DNA from: Phycisphaeraceae bacterium
Lineage (GTDB): Bacteria; Planctomycetota; Phycisphaerae; Phycisphaerales; Phycisphaeraceae
NCBI GenBank assembly: GCA_020849625.1
Contig: JADLFV010000097.1
Coordinates: 1 to 64,000 of the forward strand
Direction of reading: 5' to 3'
Length of the DNA: 64,000 nucleotides
A program made the translations under genes and the position numbers. This document shows positions 10,366 through 21,878 of the stretch, one piece after another. The first letter of the stretch is position 1, and each line of letters begins with the position of its first letter. The notes under the pieces were generated by a model. The model was not told the origin of the DNA. It ran no database searches and saw only the letters and a list, made by a program, of their open reading frames with translations.

Positions 10366-11754
10366 ATGTCGCAGCACGCCACCACAACTTTGCCCGAGCA
10401 CGAGATGCAGCCGCTGGGCGACCGCGCCCGCCGCTGGTCGCTGCGCCTGGCGGTGGTGGGCGCGGCGGGACTGATCGCAGGCTTCATCGCGGCCATGATC
10501 ATGCCCGGCGAGGGCACGGGGCTGCAGCGATTCGCCTTCAGTTACCTCACCGGCTTCGCCTTCGCCCTGAGCATCGGTCTGGGCAGTCTGCTGCTGGTGC
10601 TGACGACGCACCTGTTCCGGGCCGGCTGGGTGATCGTGGTGCGGCGGGTGATCGAGTGTCACGCGGCGGCGGTGAGCGTGCTGAGCGTGCTGCTGATTCC
10701 GCTGCTGATTTACGTCTTCAGCGGCAGCGGCTGGCCTTATCCGTGGGCCGCCGCCGTCGTACCCAGGCACGGCGAGCCTGGCGTCCATGTTGAGCCGGGC
10801 CACGATGAGCAAAGTGTGCACGATGTGGCGGCGGAAATTCGAAATTCGAAATTCGAAATTCGAAATTCTGATTACGGTGATCCCGCGGCGGCCACGGCGT
10901 CCATGATGGATCACATGATCCACGTCAAGCGGCCGTTTTTGAACGCCGGGGTGTTCACGCTGCTGTGGACGGCGTGCTTCGCCTGCTGGTCGATCCTGGG
11001 CGTGTGGTATCTGCGCAGCTCGGCGGCACAGGACCGAAGCGGTGATCCGCACCTGACCAACCAGCGCGAAAAGTTCGCGCCGCTGGGCACGCTGCTGTTC
11101 GCAGCCACGCTCACGCTGGCGGCTTTCATCGGGCTGATGAGCCTGGACCCCACGTGGTATTCGACCATGTTCGGCGTGTACTACTTCTCCGGCAGCATGA
11201 TCGGGGCCCTGGCGACGATCATCCTGGTGCTGATGGTCCTGCAGAACGCAGGCGTCATCAGCAGCGTCAACATCGAGCACTACCACGACCTGGGCAAACT
11301 GCTGTTCGCCTTCGTGGTCTTCTGGGCGTACATCGCTTACAGCCAGTACATGCTGATCTGGTATGCCGCGATCCCCGTCGAGCAGCCGTGGACGATCGTC
11401 CGCGGCCTGAGCACGGTGCATCACAACGGGTTCAGCTATTTCGCCCTGTTCATGCTGTTCGGACACTTTGTGCTGCCGTTCCTGTTCCTGCTGAGCCGGC
11501 ATGTGAAGCGGCATCGCGTGATGCTGGCGATCGGCGCGGCCTGGATGCTGTTCATGCACGGCGCGGACGTGTTCTGGCTGGTGCTGCCGCCGTATCAGCA
11601 CGAGACGTTCCCGCTGCCGCTGCCGGAGATTCTGTGCATGATCGGGGCGACGGCGGTGCTGCTGGCGGGCGCAGCCCGCTACGCGGCCGGGGTAAGCGTG
11701 GTGGCCTATGGCGATCCACGGTTGAAGGATTCGTTGAACTTCAGGAACTACTAG
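10366..11754 (+). CDS. actF: Alternative complex III quinol subunit 2 (ActF-like), with an internal heptamer-encoded EIRNSKF repeat
   Basis: Multi-TM ActF-like (YSTMFGVYYFSGSMIGALATI, FWAYIAYSQYMLIWYAAIP). Confidence 0.88.
   Translation: MSQHATTTLPEHEMQPLGDRARRWSLRLAVVGAAGLIAGFIAAMIMPGEGTGLQRFAFSYLTGFAFALSIGLGSLLLVLTTHLFRAGWVIVVRRVIECHAAAVSVLSVLLIPLLIYVFSGSGWPYPWAAAVVPRHGEPGVHVEPGHDEQSVHDVAAEIRNSKFEIRNSDYGDPAAATASMMDHMIHVKRPFLNAGVFTLLWTACFACWSILGVWYLRSSAAQDRSGDPHLTNQREKFAPLGTLLFAATLTLAAFIGLMSLDPTWYSTMFGVYYFSGSMIGALATIILVLMVLQNAGVISSVNIEHYHDLGKLLFAFVVFWAYIAYSQYMLIWYAAIPVEQPWTIVRGLSTVHHNGFSYFALFMLFGHFVLPFLFLLSRHVKRHRVMLAIGAAWMLFMHGADVFWLVLPPYQHETFPLPLPEILCMIGATAVLLAGAARYAAGVSVVAYGDPRLKDSLNFRNY
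10834..10868 (+). repeat. Five perfect tandem GAAATTC heptamers inside actF
   Basis: GAAATTC x5, translated as EIRNSKFEIRNS. Confidence 0.95.
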
Positions 11755-11766
11755 GAATCCGCGGAC

Positions 11767-12072
11767 ATGAGCGAAAAAAGCGGCACATTTTCGCAGGGCA
11801 TCAACGTCGCGGCCCTCGTCCTGATCCTGCTGGTGGGTGCTGTCGCCACCTATGTGACGGTGGTGGGCGTGCAGGCCTATTATGAGGCCGCTGTGCTGCG
11901 CGAGCAGCAGACCAAACTGATCCAGCCCCTGTACCAGCCGCTGATCGACTTGAAGGAAAGTCAGATCAGTAACCTCACCACCGTGGGCTGGGTGCAAAAG
12001 GAAACCGGCCTGGCCCGCGTGCCCATTGAAGAGGGCATGCAGAAAGTGATCGAAAAGTACGGCAAGCCATGA
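11767..12072 (+). CDS. Small single-TM protein of the ActA-F/cox operon, unknown function
   Basis: 101 aa, one N-terminal TM; stop overlaps the SCO1 start (12069). Confidence 0.7.
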   Translation: MSEKSGTFSQGINVAALVLILLVGAVATYVTVVGVQAYYEAAVLREQQTKLIQPLYQPLIDLKESQISNLTTVGWVQKETGLARVPIEEGMQKVIEKYGKP

Positions 12073-12962
12073 GTCGAAGCGTCCCCGTCATCCTGATCGC
12101 GTGTCTGGTTGCACCGGCTTTGGCTGAGCAGTCCCAGATGTCGCCGCAGCGCCGGGCTGAGATGGAAAAGCGCCTGGACCAGATGCCGGCCGAGGTGCGC
12201 GATGTCTATATCGATGAGCATGCCGGCGATAGCATCCCGCTGGACCTTGCCTTCCGCGACACCAATGGCGATGCGGTCAGGCTCAGCGACTACATCGACG
12301 GCTCGATGCCGGTCATTCTCACGCTCAACTATTACCGCTGCCCGCGCCTGTGCGACCTGCTGCTCAACGGCGCCGCCAGGCTGGCTGACGAGATGGACCT
12401 GACCCCCGGAAGTGATTACCGCATCGTGACGGTGGGCTTCGACCCTGCTGAGACGCCCGCCCTGGCCCGGCTCAAAAAGGCCAACCTGCTCAACACCCTC
12501 AGCGACAAGAACAAGCAAGCGGTCGGACCAGCCTGGGCGTTTCTGACCGGTGAGCAGCCGGCCATTGACGCCCTGACCGACGCGACCGGCTTCAAATACA
12601 AGTGGCTGGAAGATCAGAAACAGTACGCTCACCCCACCGCTCTGATCGTGCTGTCGCCGCAGGGCAAGATCACGCGCTACATCTACGGCACGGACTTCCG
12701 CGATCGTTTGTCCACCGTGCGCCTGTCACTGGTGGAAGCCAGCGAGGGCAAAGTGGGCTCGCCGCTGGATTTCTTCCTGCTGTCCTGCTTCCATTACAGC
12801 CCCAGCGACGGCAAATACACCGCCACCGTCATGGGGATCATGCGCCTGGGCGGGGCGCTAACCGTGCTGCTGATCGTGTTCGGCATCGCCCTGCTGCTGC
12901 TGCGCGAATTTTTGCATCGCCGCCGCCCCCGGAAGAATGAGATGGGGGGATTGACTACATGA
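12069..12962 (+). CDS. SCO1/SenC family copper chaperone, C-terminal TM
   Basis: LNYYRCPRLCDLLLNG (CxxxC), VTVGFDPAETP, conserved late His region, C-terminal TM. Confidence 0.92.
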   Translation: MSRSVPVILIACLVAPALAEQSQMSPQRRAEMEKRLDQMPAEVRDVYIDEHAGDSIPLDLAFRDTNGDAVRLSDYIDGSMPVILTLNYYRCPRLCDLLLNGAARLADEMDLTPGSDYRIVTVGFDPAETPALARLKKANLLNTLSDKNKQAVGPAWAFLTGEQPAIDALTDATGFKYKWLEDQKQYAHPTALIVLSPQGKITRYIYGTDFRDRLSTVRLSLVEASEGKVGSPLDFFLLSCFHYSPSDGKYTATVMGIMRLGGALTVLLIVFGIALLLLREFLHRRRPRKNEMGGLTT

Positions 12963-13945
12963 TGAATCTGCTTGCCCAAACGCAATGGTGGAACTGGCTG
13001 CCGGAGAAAGGCTCGACTTTCACGCAGTGGGTCGATCCGCTTTTCTATTTCGAGCTGATCCTGTCGGTGGTGCTGTTCGTGGGCATCGGCGGGTGCATGT
13101 TCTACTTTGCCTGGAAGTACCATCACAAGAACCGCGAGGACCATCCGCACGGATCGCACCACAACAACACGCTGGAGATCGTCTGGTCGGTCATTCCGCT
13201 GGGCATCGTGATGTTCATCTTCGTCTGGGGCTTTCGCGGCATGATGGACATGACCCAGCCGCAGGCCTATTCGACGGAGATCGTGGTCACCGCCAGCCGC
13301 TGGAACTGGCAGTTCAGCTATCCCAACGGGGCGCAGTCGTCGATGCAGGACGGTCTGACGGTGCCGGTGAATCAGCCGATCCGCATCGTGCTCAAGACAC
13401 CGCTGACGGACGTGATCCACAGCTTCTACGTGCCGGCCTTCCGCATCAAGAAGGATGCCGTGCCCGGGCGCTACAACGAAACCTGGTTCAAGGCCACGCA
13501 GACCGGCGAGTACCCGATTTACTGTGCCGAGTATTGCGGGCAACAGCACTCGCAGATGCGCTCGAAGGTGCGCGTGGTCAGCGAGGATGAGTACTACGCT
13601 TTCCTGGCTGACGCTGCCAACTTCCTGGACAACGATCCGCCGGCGGTGGCGGGCCAAAAGGTGTTCGCGATCAAGGGCTGCGCCACCTGCCACTCGGTGG
13701 AAGGCAAGCCCGGCACCGGCCCGCCGCTGAATGACGTCTTCGCCAGCAAGGTGACGCTCACCGACGGCAGCCAGGTGGACGCGGACGAGAATTACATCAT
13801 GAACTCGGTGAAGAACCCCTCGTCGCAGATCGTGGCGGGGTTCCAGGACCAGATGACCGTGCTGGACGTCAGCGAAAAGGAGCTGGACGCGTTGATTGCG
13901 TATCTGAAGTCGATCAGCAAGCATTACGTGGGAAATAAGGAGTAG
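12959..13945 (+). CDS. coxB: Cytochrome c oxidase subunit II with fused cytochrome c domain (caa3 type)
   Basis: CuA motif CAEYCGQQHSQM; C-terminal CATCHS heme motif. Confidence 0.95.
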   Translation: MMNLLAQTQWWNWLPEKGSTFTQWVDPLFYFELILSVVLFVGIGGCMFYFAWKYHHKNREDHPHGSHHNNTLEIVWSVIPLGIVMFIFVWGFRGMMDMTQPQAYSTEIVVTASRWNWQFSYPNGAQSSMQDGLTVPVNQPIRIVLKTPLTDVIHSFYVPAFRIKKDAVPGRYNETWFKATQTGEYPIYCAEYCGQQHSQMRSKVRVVSEDEYYAFLADAANFLDNDPPAVAGQKVFAIKGCATCHSVEGKPGTGPPLNDVFASKVTLTDGSQVDADENYIMNSVKNPSSQIVAGFQDQMTVLDVSEKELDALIAYLKSISKHYVGNKE

Positions 13946-13994
13946 AGCCGCGAGCGTCAACGAGCGAGAAACCGCTCCCTCACGGCCGCGGCTC
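13945..13994. repeat. Intergenic inverted repeat between coxB and coxA
   Basis: GAGCCGCG (13945-13952) / CGCGGCTC (13987-13994), with inner GAGCG/CGCTC. Confidence 0.8.
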
Positions 13995-14011
13995 CGTTAG
14001 AAACGAAAACC

Positions 14012-15829
<1,818 letters not shown>

Positions 15830-15919
15830 CGAATGTTCGATTGTTCCAAGGACGAAACCTGGCCGCAATTTGCGTCATTCGTCATTCGAATTTAGACCCC
15901 CACCCCTACACCACACGCC

Positions 15920-17080
15920 ATGAACCAAGACGACGCACACAACCCGCATCTCGCCCACCACTTCGACTCCATGACTCAGCAGTTCGAGTCGAGCAAGCTG
16001 GGCATGTGGCTGTTCCTGGCCACCGAAGTGCTGATGTTCGGCGGCCTGTTCATGGCTTACGCCATCTACCGGGCCAACAATCCCGACGTTTACATGTTCG
16101 CTCACCAGGCCCTTGACACCCGCCTGGGCGCGATCAACACGGCTGTGCTGCTGGCCAGCAGTTTCACCATGGCCTGGGCCGTGCGCGCAGCGCAGATGAG
16201 TCAGCGGAGGCTGATCATGGTCCTGCTGGGGCTGACCCTGCTGGGCGGGGCTGGGTTCATGGTGATTAAAACCGTCGAATACAGCGGCAAATACGCCCAT
16301 CACCTGTGGATCGGCCCGGTCAACGCCTTCTACTACGAGGCGGGCTTTATCAACAAAGACACCACGTTGACCTCCGCTGAGTACTACGTCTCTTCGCATG
16401 GCTCACCAGCGCACGAAACACCCGATGCGGCGCACAAATCGACGGCGCACGAGACGACGGAAGCTGCCGCTCCCAGCGAGGGCGAGGTGGTGCTCGATGC
16501 GCATGCCGCGGCGCCGGCTCCCGCATCACCCGTGGCGGCGGGCGTCGATCACTCCAGCATTCAACTGGCTGCCCTGGGGCCCACCGGCGTGGCGCACGTG
16601 GTCATCGCCGAGCCGCGGCAGGTCGGCGTGGCCCAGCATCAGTATCCGAAGTTCGAGCAGATGTCGTCCAACGATCGCCGCCGCGTGCACCTGTTCTTCG
16701 ACATCTACTACCTGATGACCGGGCTGCACGGGCTGCACGTACTGGTGGGCATGGCCATCATCTGGGTGCTGCTGCACAAGGCGGCCGACTCGCTGACCCG
16801 GGCCTGGACGCCGTCGTTCGCATTGCTGATCGCGGGCGGATACTTTTTGTTTTTAGGTTCGCACCTGGGCCTGCGCTGGCCGCTGGTGCTGGGCATCGTG
16901 CTGCTGCTGATCGCCGCGGTCGTCGGCTTCATGCGCCACGCCAAGGCCGCCGCCGACGTGGTCAGGCCCGGAGCCTACAGCAGACAGTTCTTCGATCCCG
17001 TCGAGATCGGCGGCCTCTACTGGCACCTGGTTGACCTGATCTGGATCTTCCTCTTCCCGCTGCTTTACCTGATTCGATAG
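15920..17080 (+). CDS. coxC: Cytochrome c oxidase subunit III with a long soluble insertion
   Basis: KLGMWLFLATEVLMFGGLFMAYAIYR; FFDIYYLMTGLHGLHVLVG; ~120 aa Ala/Pro/His-rich insertion between helices. Confidence 0.93.
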   Translation: MNQDDAHNPHLAHHFDSMTQQFESSKLGMWLFLATEVLMFGGLFMAYAIYRANNPDVYMFAHQALDTRLGAINTAVLLASSFTMAWAVRAAQMSQRRLIMVLLGLTLLGGAGFMVIKTVEYSGKYAHHLWIGPVNAFYYEAGFINKDTTLTSAEYYVSSHGSPAHETPDAAHKSTAHETTEAAAPSEGEVVLDAHAAAPAPASPVAAGVDHSSIQLAALGPTGVAHVVIAEPRQVGVAQHQYPKFEQMSSNDRRRVHLFFDIYYLMTGLHGLHVLVGMAIIWVLLHKAADSLTRAWTPSFALLIAGGYFLFLGSHLGLRWPLVLGIVLLLIAAVVGFMRHAKAAADVVRPGAYSRQFFDPVEIGGLYWHLVDLIWIFLFPLLYLIR

Positions 17081-17084
17081 GAAA

Positions 17085-17104
17085 AAGGCAACCGCGGTTG
17101 CCTT
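17085..17104. repeat. Perfect 20-nt palindrome between coxC and coxD
   Basis: AAGGCAACCGCGGTTGCCTT, 13 nt before the coxD ATG. Confidence 0.9.
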
Positions 17105-17117
17105 GAATTGACTTACC

Positions 17118-17471
17118 ATGAGCGATACCACCCATGCCGATACCCACGTCGTCCACGCCCATATCAGTCCGCTCTGGCAACTGGCGGGCATCCTGATCGC
17201 CCTGTTGCTCCTGACCGTGGCCACGGTGGCCGTGTCGTACGCCAATCTCGGCAATCTCAGCATCCTGGTCGCCCTGCTGATCGCCGCGGTCAAGGGCACG
17301 CTGGTGGTCCTCTACTTCATGCACCTGCGCTACGATGCCCCCTTCAATGCCTTGGTTTTCAGCATGGCCTTGCTGTTCGTGGCCCTGATGATCGGCTTCA
17401 CGCTCATCGACAGCAGACAGTATCAGCCCAATCTCACCCCGCCCCCCGCCGTCGGCAATGTCCCGGAATGA
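17118..17471 (+). CDS. coxD: Prokaryotic cytochrome c oxidase subunit IV
   Basis: Three TM protein with AAVKGTLVVLYFMHLRYD motif. Confidence 0.88.
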   Translation: MSDTTHADTHVVHAHISPLWQLAGILIALLLLTVATVAVSYANLGNLSILVALLIAAVKGTLVVLYFMHLRYDAPFNALVFSMALLFVALMIGFTLIDSRQYQPNLTPPPAVGNVPE

Positions 17472-18120
17472 CAACGCGGCGGAGGCCGGTTCACCGGCCG
17501 TCAGGAGTTCAACCATGCTCGACGATCGGCAACAGGAACTTCCACCTCGTGGCTACACCTTCGGCATGTGGCTGTTCCTGGCCGCACTGGGCATGCTCTT
17601 TGCCGCGTCGATGGTCGGCTACACGCTCATCCGCCTGCGCCTGGCCAATCCGCCGGTCGATTCCCAGATCGTGCCCGTGCCGCGCGGCCAGTTGCATCCG
17701 CCCATGCTGCTGATGCTCAGCACCGCCCTGATCCTCTGCTCCAGCTTGACCATCCATGCGGCTGTCAGCGCCCTGAAACGTGATCTGCTGGACAAGTTCC
17801 GCAAGGGCCTGGCCGCCACGCTCGTGCTGGCTAGCGGCTTTGTCGCTGTGCAGGTCCCGGCCATGATCATGCTGCTCGGCCGCCATCACGAACTGAGCAA
17901 GGAGAGCAACTACCTGTTCGGCTTCGCCTTCGCCCTGATCCTGCTGCACGCCCTGCACGTGCTGGGCGGGTTGATCCCGCTCGTGGTGATTCACGCCAAG
18001 GCGCGACGCAGGGCCTACGATGCCCAGCACGACGGCCCGCCGCGCAGTCTCGCCTACTACTGGCACTTCCTCGATGCCGTGTGGCTGATCATGTTCAGCA
18101 TGTTCCTGCTGCTGATGTGA
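17458..18120 (+). CDS. Second heme-copper oxidase subunit III-like protein
   Basis: TFGMWLFLAALGMLFAASMVGYTLIRLR...ALHVLGGLIPLVVIHAKA...YYWHFLDAVWLIMF. Start may be 17515. Confidence 0.82.
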   Translation: MSRNDNAAEAGSPAVRSSTMLDDRQQELPPRGYTFGMWLFLAALGMLFAASMVGYTLIRLRLANPPVDSQIVPVPRGQLHPPMLLMLSTALILCSSLTIHAAVSALKRDLLDKFRKGLAATLVLASGFVAVQVPAMIMLLGRHHELSKESNYLFGFAFALILLHALHVLGGLIPLVVIHAKARRRAYDAQHDGPPRSLAYYWHFLDAVWLIMFSMFLLLM

Positions 18121-18193
18121 TCGGCGGCGGCAGAACGTGTGTGAAAAGCCACACGATGATGGTCCAACGCCCGCCAACTCCTGTTGCCGGGTG

Positions 18194-18217
18194 GCCCACC
18201 CACGGGAGTGGGTGGGC
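18194..18217. terminator. Hairpin between convergent genes (cox operon / MFS gene)
   Basis: GCCCACCCA-cgggag-TGGGTGGGC, 9-bp perfect stem. Confidence 0.6.
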
Positions 18218-18262
18218 TTGGGGGCGCACCTATTCATGGCCCGCCACTTCTCACAGGCAATG

Positions 18263-19669
18263 TCAGTCCGCGACGTTGCGGGACAGGCGGCCGCTGTCGA
18301 GTTGGCGTTTGAGGTTCTGGTAGCCGATCTCGGCGACGACGGACAGGGCGACGGTGATCAGGAACACGTGCGGGCCGATGCCGGCGAACCCGGGCAGCAG
18401 GCCGGCCCCGCGCCAGCCTTCCATCAGATAGATGGCCAGGTAAGCGGCGAACAGTCCGCGCACGCCGGTGAGCATGATGTGGATGCCCATGTACACCGCC
18501 ACCAGGCGGCGGTTGGCGAAGTCATTGTGCCCCAGGTTCCAGGCCAGGGTGCCGCCCGCGTTGATGATGCCCACCACGATCTGCGGCAGCCACACCAGCA
18601 GCAGACCGGCCGGTCCCAGCATGGCACAGATCCAATACAGGACCTGAAGCAGAATCCAGTAGAGACTGTGCCGCGAGCGGAACTGGGCGATGTGAACCTG
18701 ATCGAAATACCTTGCCCAGTACGGCAGCACCAGCATCATCACCACCATGGGCAGCGTCACCAGCAGCAGCATCGACAACAGGAACGCGTAATCCCGGTAC
18801 GGTGGGCGTTCGGTCCAGTCGATCACCAGCTTGGCGATGGCGGCATCGCCCATGAGGTTGGCCACGCCGCCGACGAACTGCCAGAGCTGGTATTCACGGT
18901 AAAAACGGTCGCGGCGCAACACGTTCCAGAAGTGGGTGGATGACTCGGGCGTGGCTTTGTTGTCGAACTCATAGACGGGCGCGGCGTCGCCGTGCGGCGT
19001 GGGTCGGGCCGCCGGCTGACGCTCGAAGTCCAACAACTCCTTCTCCCGACGCACCCGCACCCGGGAAAAGGAGATGACCCCGACGGCGGCCAAGGCCGCT
19101 GCCAGCGGATAGATCACGCGGAACAGTTCCACGCGGTAGTCCAGCAGCGGAGCCGTGACCAGCGGCGCCACCGACATAATCAGGCTCGACACCATGGCCA
19201 GCCGCCCCGTGATCTGTCCACGGACGGCCCGGGGGTAGTTGTGCCGCCAGACCGTGCTGCGAATGGTCACCAGACCGGCCAGCAGGCAGCGGACCGTCAG
19301 CATCATGGCCACCAGCAGCGTCCCCCCGTAGCGTGAGGCTTGGTGGTTGGGCAGCACGGCCACCGCCGCGATCAACAGCAGCATGATGCTCTGAAGCGTG
19401 GTGATAAAACCGACCTTCGGCCGGCCACGCGCCAGCATGGCCCACAACATGCTGGTGATGTTAGCCAGCACAGGACCGGCCATGATGGTGGCGAAGCCGA
19501 AGTCCCCCACGTCGAACACCTTGCGGGCCAGCACCGCCACCACGCGCCCCTCGACCATGGCCATGGCCAGCGGCATCGCCATCGCGGTCACCAGCTCCAG
19601 TGAGTAGCTGGGACGGGTCATCAGCGGCTGATGGATCGGGCGGTAGGAGTCAATCAGGCGGTTAAACAT
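18263..19669 (-). CDS. MFS-like multi-TM transporter
   Basis: ~12 hydrophobic segments; MFS-like arrangement, convergent to the cox operon. Confidence 0.65.
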   Translation of the reverse strand: MFNRLIDSYRPIHQPLMTRPSYSLELVTAMAMPLAMAMVEGRVVAVLARKVFDVGDFGFATIMAGPVLANITSMLWAMLARGRPKVGFITTLQSIMLLLIAAVAVLPNHQASRYGGTLLVAMMLTVRCLLAGLVTIRSTVWRHNYPRAVRGQITGRLAMVSSLIMSVAPLVTAPLLDYRVELFRVIYPLAAALAAVGVISFSRVRVRREKELLDFERQPAARPTPHGDAAPVYEFDNKATPESSTHFWNVLRRDRFYREYQLWQFVGGVANLMGDAAIAKLVIDWTERPPYRDYAFLLSMLLLVTLPMVVMMLVLPYWARYFDQVHIAQFRSRHSLYWILLQVLYWICAMLGPAGLLLVWLPQIVVGIINAGGTLAWNLGHNDFANRRLVAVYMGIHIMLTGVRGLFAAYLAIYLMEGWRGAGLLPGFAGIGPHVFLITVALSVVAEIGYQNLKRQLDSGRLSRNVAD

Positions 19670-19761
19670 CGGATAGGGGCCACATCATAGTGAAACGGCG
19701 GCGATTGTCGAAATACGCGGCAGCAGGCATCCCCCAAGACGCCCGACCACGCAAAAAACCA

Positions 19762-19777
19762 TGCAACTTTTGTTGCA
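19762..19777. promoter_or_regulatory. Operator-like inverted repeat upstream of the thuA-like gene
   Basis: TGCAAC-TTTT-GTTGCA in the divergent intergenic region. Confidence 0.4.
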
Positions 19778-19883
19778 AAAATATCACCCGCGCCACCCGT
19801 GACGGACTGGCCCGTATCGGGTATGTTTCACTTGGCCAGACCGGCTGGTTCTACCCGCCTACCGATTCAAGAGGGAATGTTCT

Positions 19884-20648
19884 ATGTCAACGGCTCCCAT
19901 CCGCGTCACCGTGTGGCACGAATACGTGCACGAAAAAAATAAACCCGCAGTCGCCAAGATGTATCCCCACGGCATGCACGTGGTCATGAAGCAGGCCATC
20001 GAGCAGACCCTCGGCAACCTGGCAGTCGTCCGCACCGCCACCCTGGAGGAGCCGGAGCACGGCCTGACCGAGCAGGTGCTGGCGGAAACCGACGTGCTCA
20101 CCTGGTGGGGCCACACCGCCCACAAGCGCGTCGAGGACGCCATCGTCGATCGCGTCCACCAGCGCGTGCTCGAAGGCATGGGCCTGGTCGTGCTGCACTC
20201 CGGCCACTACTCCAAGATTTTCAAAAAACTCATGGGCACCGGCTGCGGACTCAAGTGGCGCGAGGTCGGCGAACGCGAACGACTCTGGTGCGTCAACCCC
20301 GGCCACCCCATCGCTGCCGGCATGGCAAAGGACTACTTCGAGCTCGAACACACCGAAATGTACGGCGAACTGTTCGACATCCCCACGCCCGATGAATTGA
20401 TCTTCATCAGTTGGTTCGAGGGCGGCGATGTGTTCCGCAGCGGCTGCGTGTGGACCCGCGGTCGGGGCAAGGTCTTTTACTTCCGGCCCGGCCACGAAAC
20501 ATATCCGATCTACTACGACGAAAACGTCCGCCGCGTGCTGGGCAACGGCGTCAAGTACGTCGCGCCCGTTACCGGAAGGTCACCCTATTCGCTCGAAGCG
20601 CCGCAGATCAAAGTGCCGCTGTCGCCGATTCCGACGCGCGGTGTTTAG
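19884..20648 (+). CDS. ThuA-like (trehalose utilisation) protein
   Basis: [70 protein letters not shown]. Confidence 0.88.
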   Translation: MSTAPIRVTVWHEYVHEKNKPAVAKMYPHGMHVVMKQAIEQTLGNLAVVRTATLEEPEHGLTEQVLAETDVLTWWGHTAHKRVEDAIVDRVHQRVLEGMGLVVLHSGHYSKIFKKLMGTGCGLKWREVGERERLWCVNPGHPIAAGMAKDYFELEHTEMYGELFDIPTPDELIFISWFEGGDVFRSGCVWTRGRGKVFYFRPGHETYPIYYDENVRRVLGNGVKYVAPVTGRSPYSLEAPQIKVPLSPIPTRGV

Positions 20649-20693
20649 CGGGCGAGCTTGCTCGCCCAACGCGGAGCAAGCTCCGCGGCTAAA
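20644..20693. repeat. Two-hairpin element with TTTAGC/GCTAAA outer stem between convergent genes
   Basis: GGGCGAG-cttg-CTCGCCC (20650-20667) and GCGGAG-caag-CTCCGC (20671-20686) enclosed by TTTAGC (20644-20649) and GCTAAA (20688-20693). Confidence 0.88.
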
Positions 20694-21771
20694 CAGTCAG
20701 TGGATACCGATACTCCCGGGCCGTGCGATACAGCGCCAGAATGTTTTCCACCGGCACGTCCGGCTGCACGGCGTTGGAAGCGGCCGCGATGTAGCCGCCC
20801 TGTTCGCCCAGCACTTCGATCAGACGCACCACCTGCCGCTCGATCTGCTCGACCGTGCCGAAGGGCATCAGGTGCTGCGTATCGACCCCGCCGTAGAAGC
20901 TGATGCGTCCGCCGAAACGGTCACGCAGGTTCTCCGGCTCCATGTCCGCGGTGCCCGGCTGAATCGGGTCCAGCAGGTCGATGCCGATCTCGATCAGGTC
21001 TTCGATGACCGGGACGACGTTGCCATCCGTGTGATAGCGCGTGCGCAGGCCCATCCGCTTGAACGGCTCAACCAGCCGGCGATGCTGCGCCTTGATGCGA
21101 TCGCGCCAGACCTGCGGCGAGAACATCATGCCCGTCTGCATGCCGATGTCGCTGGCGGTCCACACGATGTCGATGCCGCCCTCGGCCGCGTCCACGGCCC
21201 GGTGAAACAGCTCCAGGTGGTAATCGACCACCTTTTTCAGCAGCAGGTCGGCGATCTCGGGCACATCGATCAGGTCCATCAGAAAGCGCTCGAAGCCGCG
21301 CATGGCCCAAGCGGTCTCCAGAAAAGGACCGGCGGAAAAGACAATGGCGTAACGTTGATCTTCGTTGAACGCGTCGATCTGCTGCTTGAAATGATCGACG
21401 CTGAGCCAGTCCTGCCGCGGCCAGGCGTGGGCCTCGATGTCACGCATGCTTTGAGCCTCGGCCAAAGGATGATGCACGATCTCGTAGTAGGTGCAGTAAT
21501 CGTTGGACACCGGCTTCCAGCCGACGCCCCACATGTCGGTGCCGCTGGCGGTGTTGTAACCCATCGCCCCGCAGAACTGTGACGGCCCGACGTACTTCGC
21601 CCCCACGTAACGCATGTCCGCGCCCAGGTGACGCAGCAGCGCCTCGCGCGAGTCCAGCCCCAGGTGCGCCAGCAGCTTGCGATCCGTCTCCGGCGTCCCG
21701 TAGTAATTCAGCGGCGGCCGATCCGGCACCCGATGATCCAACGCCGCCATGACTCGCTCATAGGAATCCAT
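20689..21771 (-). CDS. Uroporphyrinogen decarboxylase (URO-D) family protein
   Basis: DSYERVMAALDHRVPDRPPLNYYGTPE...YHTDGNVVPVIEDLIEIGIDLLDPIQP...ISFYGGVDTQ. Confidence 0.88.
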   Translation of the reverse strand: MDSYERVMAALDHRVPDRPPLNYYGTPETDRKLLAHLGLDSREALLRHLGADMRYVGAKYVGPSQFCGAMGYNTASGTDMWGVGWKPVSNDYCTYYEIVHHPLAEAQSMRDIEAHAWPRQDWLSVDHFKQQIDAFNEDQRYAIVFSAGPFLETAWAMRGFERFLMDLIDVPEIADLLLKKVVDYHLELFHRAVDAAEGGIDIVWTASDIGMQTGMMFSPQVWRDRIKAQHRRLVEPFKRMGLRTRYHTDGNVVPVIEDLIEIGIDLLDPIQPGTADMEPENLRDRFGGRISFYGGVDTQHLMPFGTVEQIERQVVRLIEVLGEQGGYIAAASNAVQPDVPVENILALYRTAREYRYPLTV

Positions 21772-21820
21772 GCATCAGCCCCTCGAGGATCACTGCCACA
21801 CGTTGGTGGCGCTTCGTCCG

Positions 21821-21870
21821 TTTAGCCTCCGCGGCCACGCGGAGAGCCCGGCCAGGCGGCCGGGGCTAAA
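21821..21870. repeat. Two-hairpin element with TTTAGC/GCTAAA outer stem
   Basis: CTCCGC-ggccac-GCGGAG (21827-21844) and CCCGGCC-aggc-GGCCGGG (21847-21864) enclosed by TTTAGC (21821-21826) and GCTAAA (21865-21870). Confidence 0.88.
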
Positions 21871-21878
21871 CGCAATTT

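Noticed and set aside
18193-18217. Considered as a fifth member of the two-hairpin family
   Set aside because: Only one hairpin and no TAGC/GCTA closure; better described as a simple convergent-gene hairpin.
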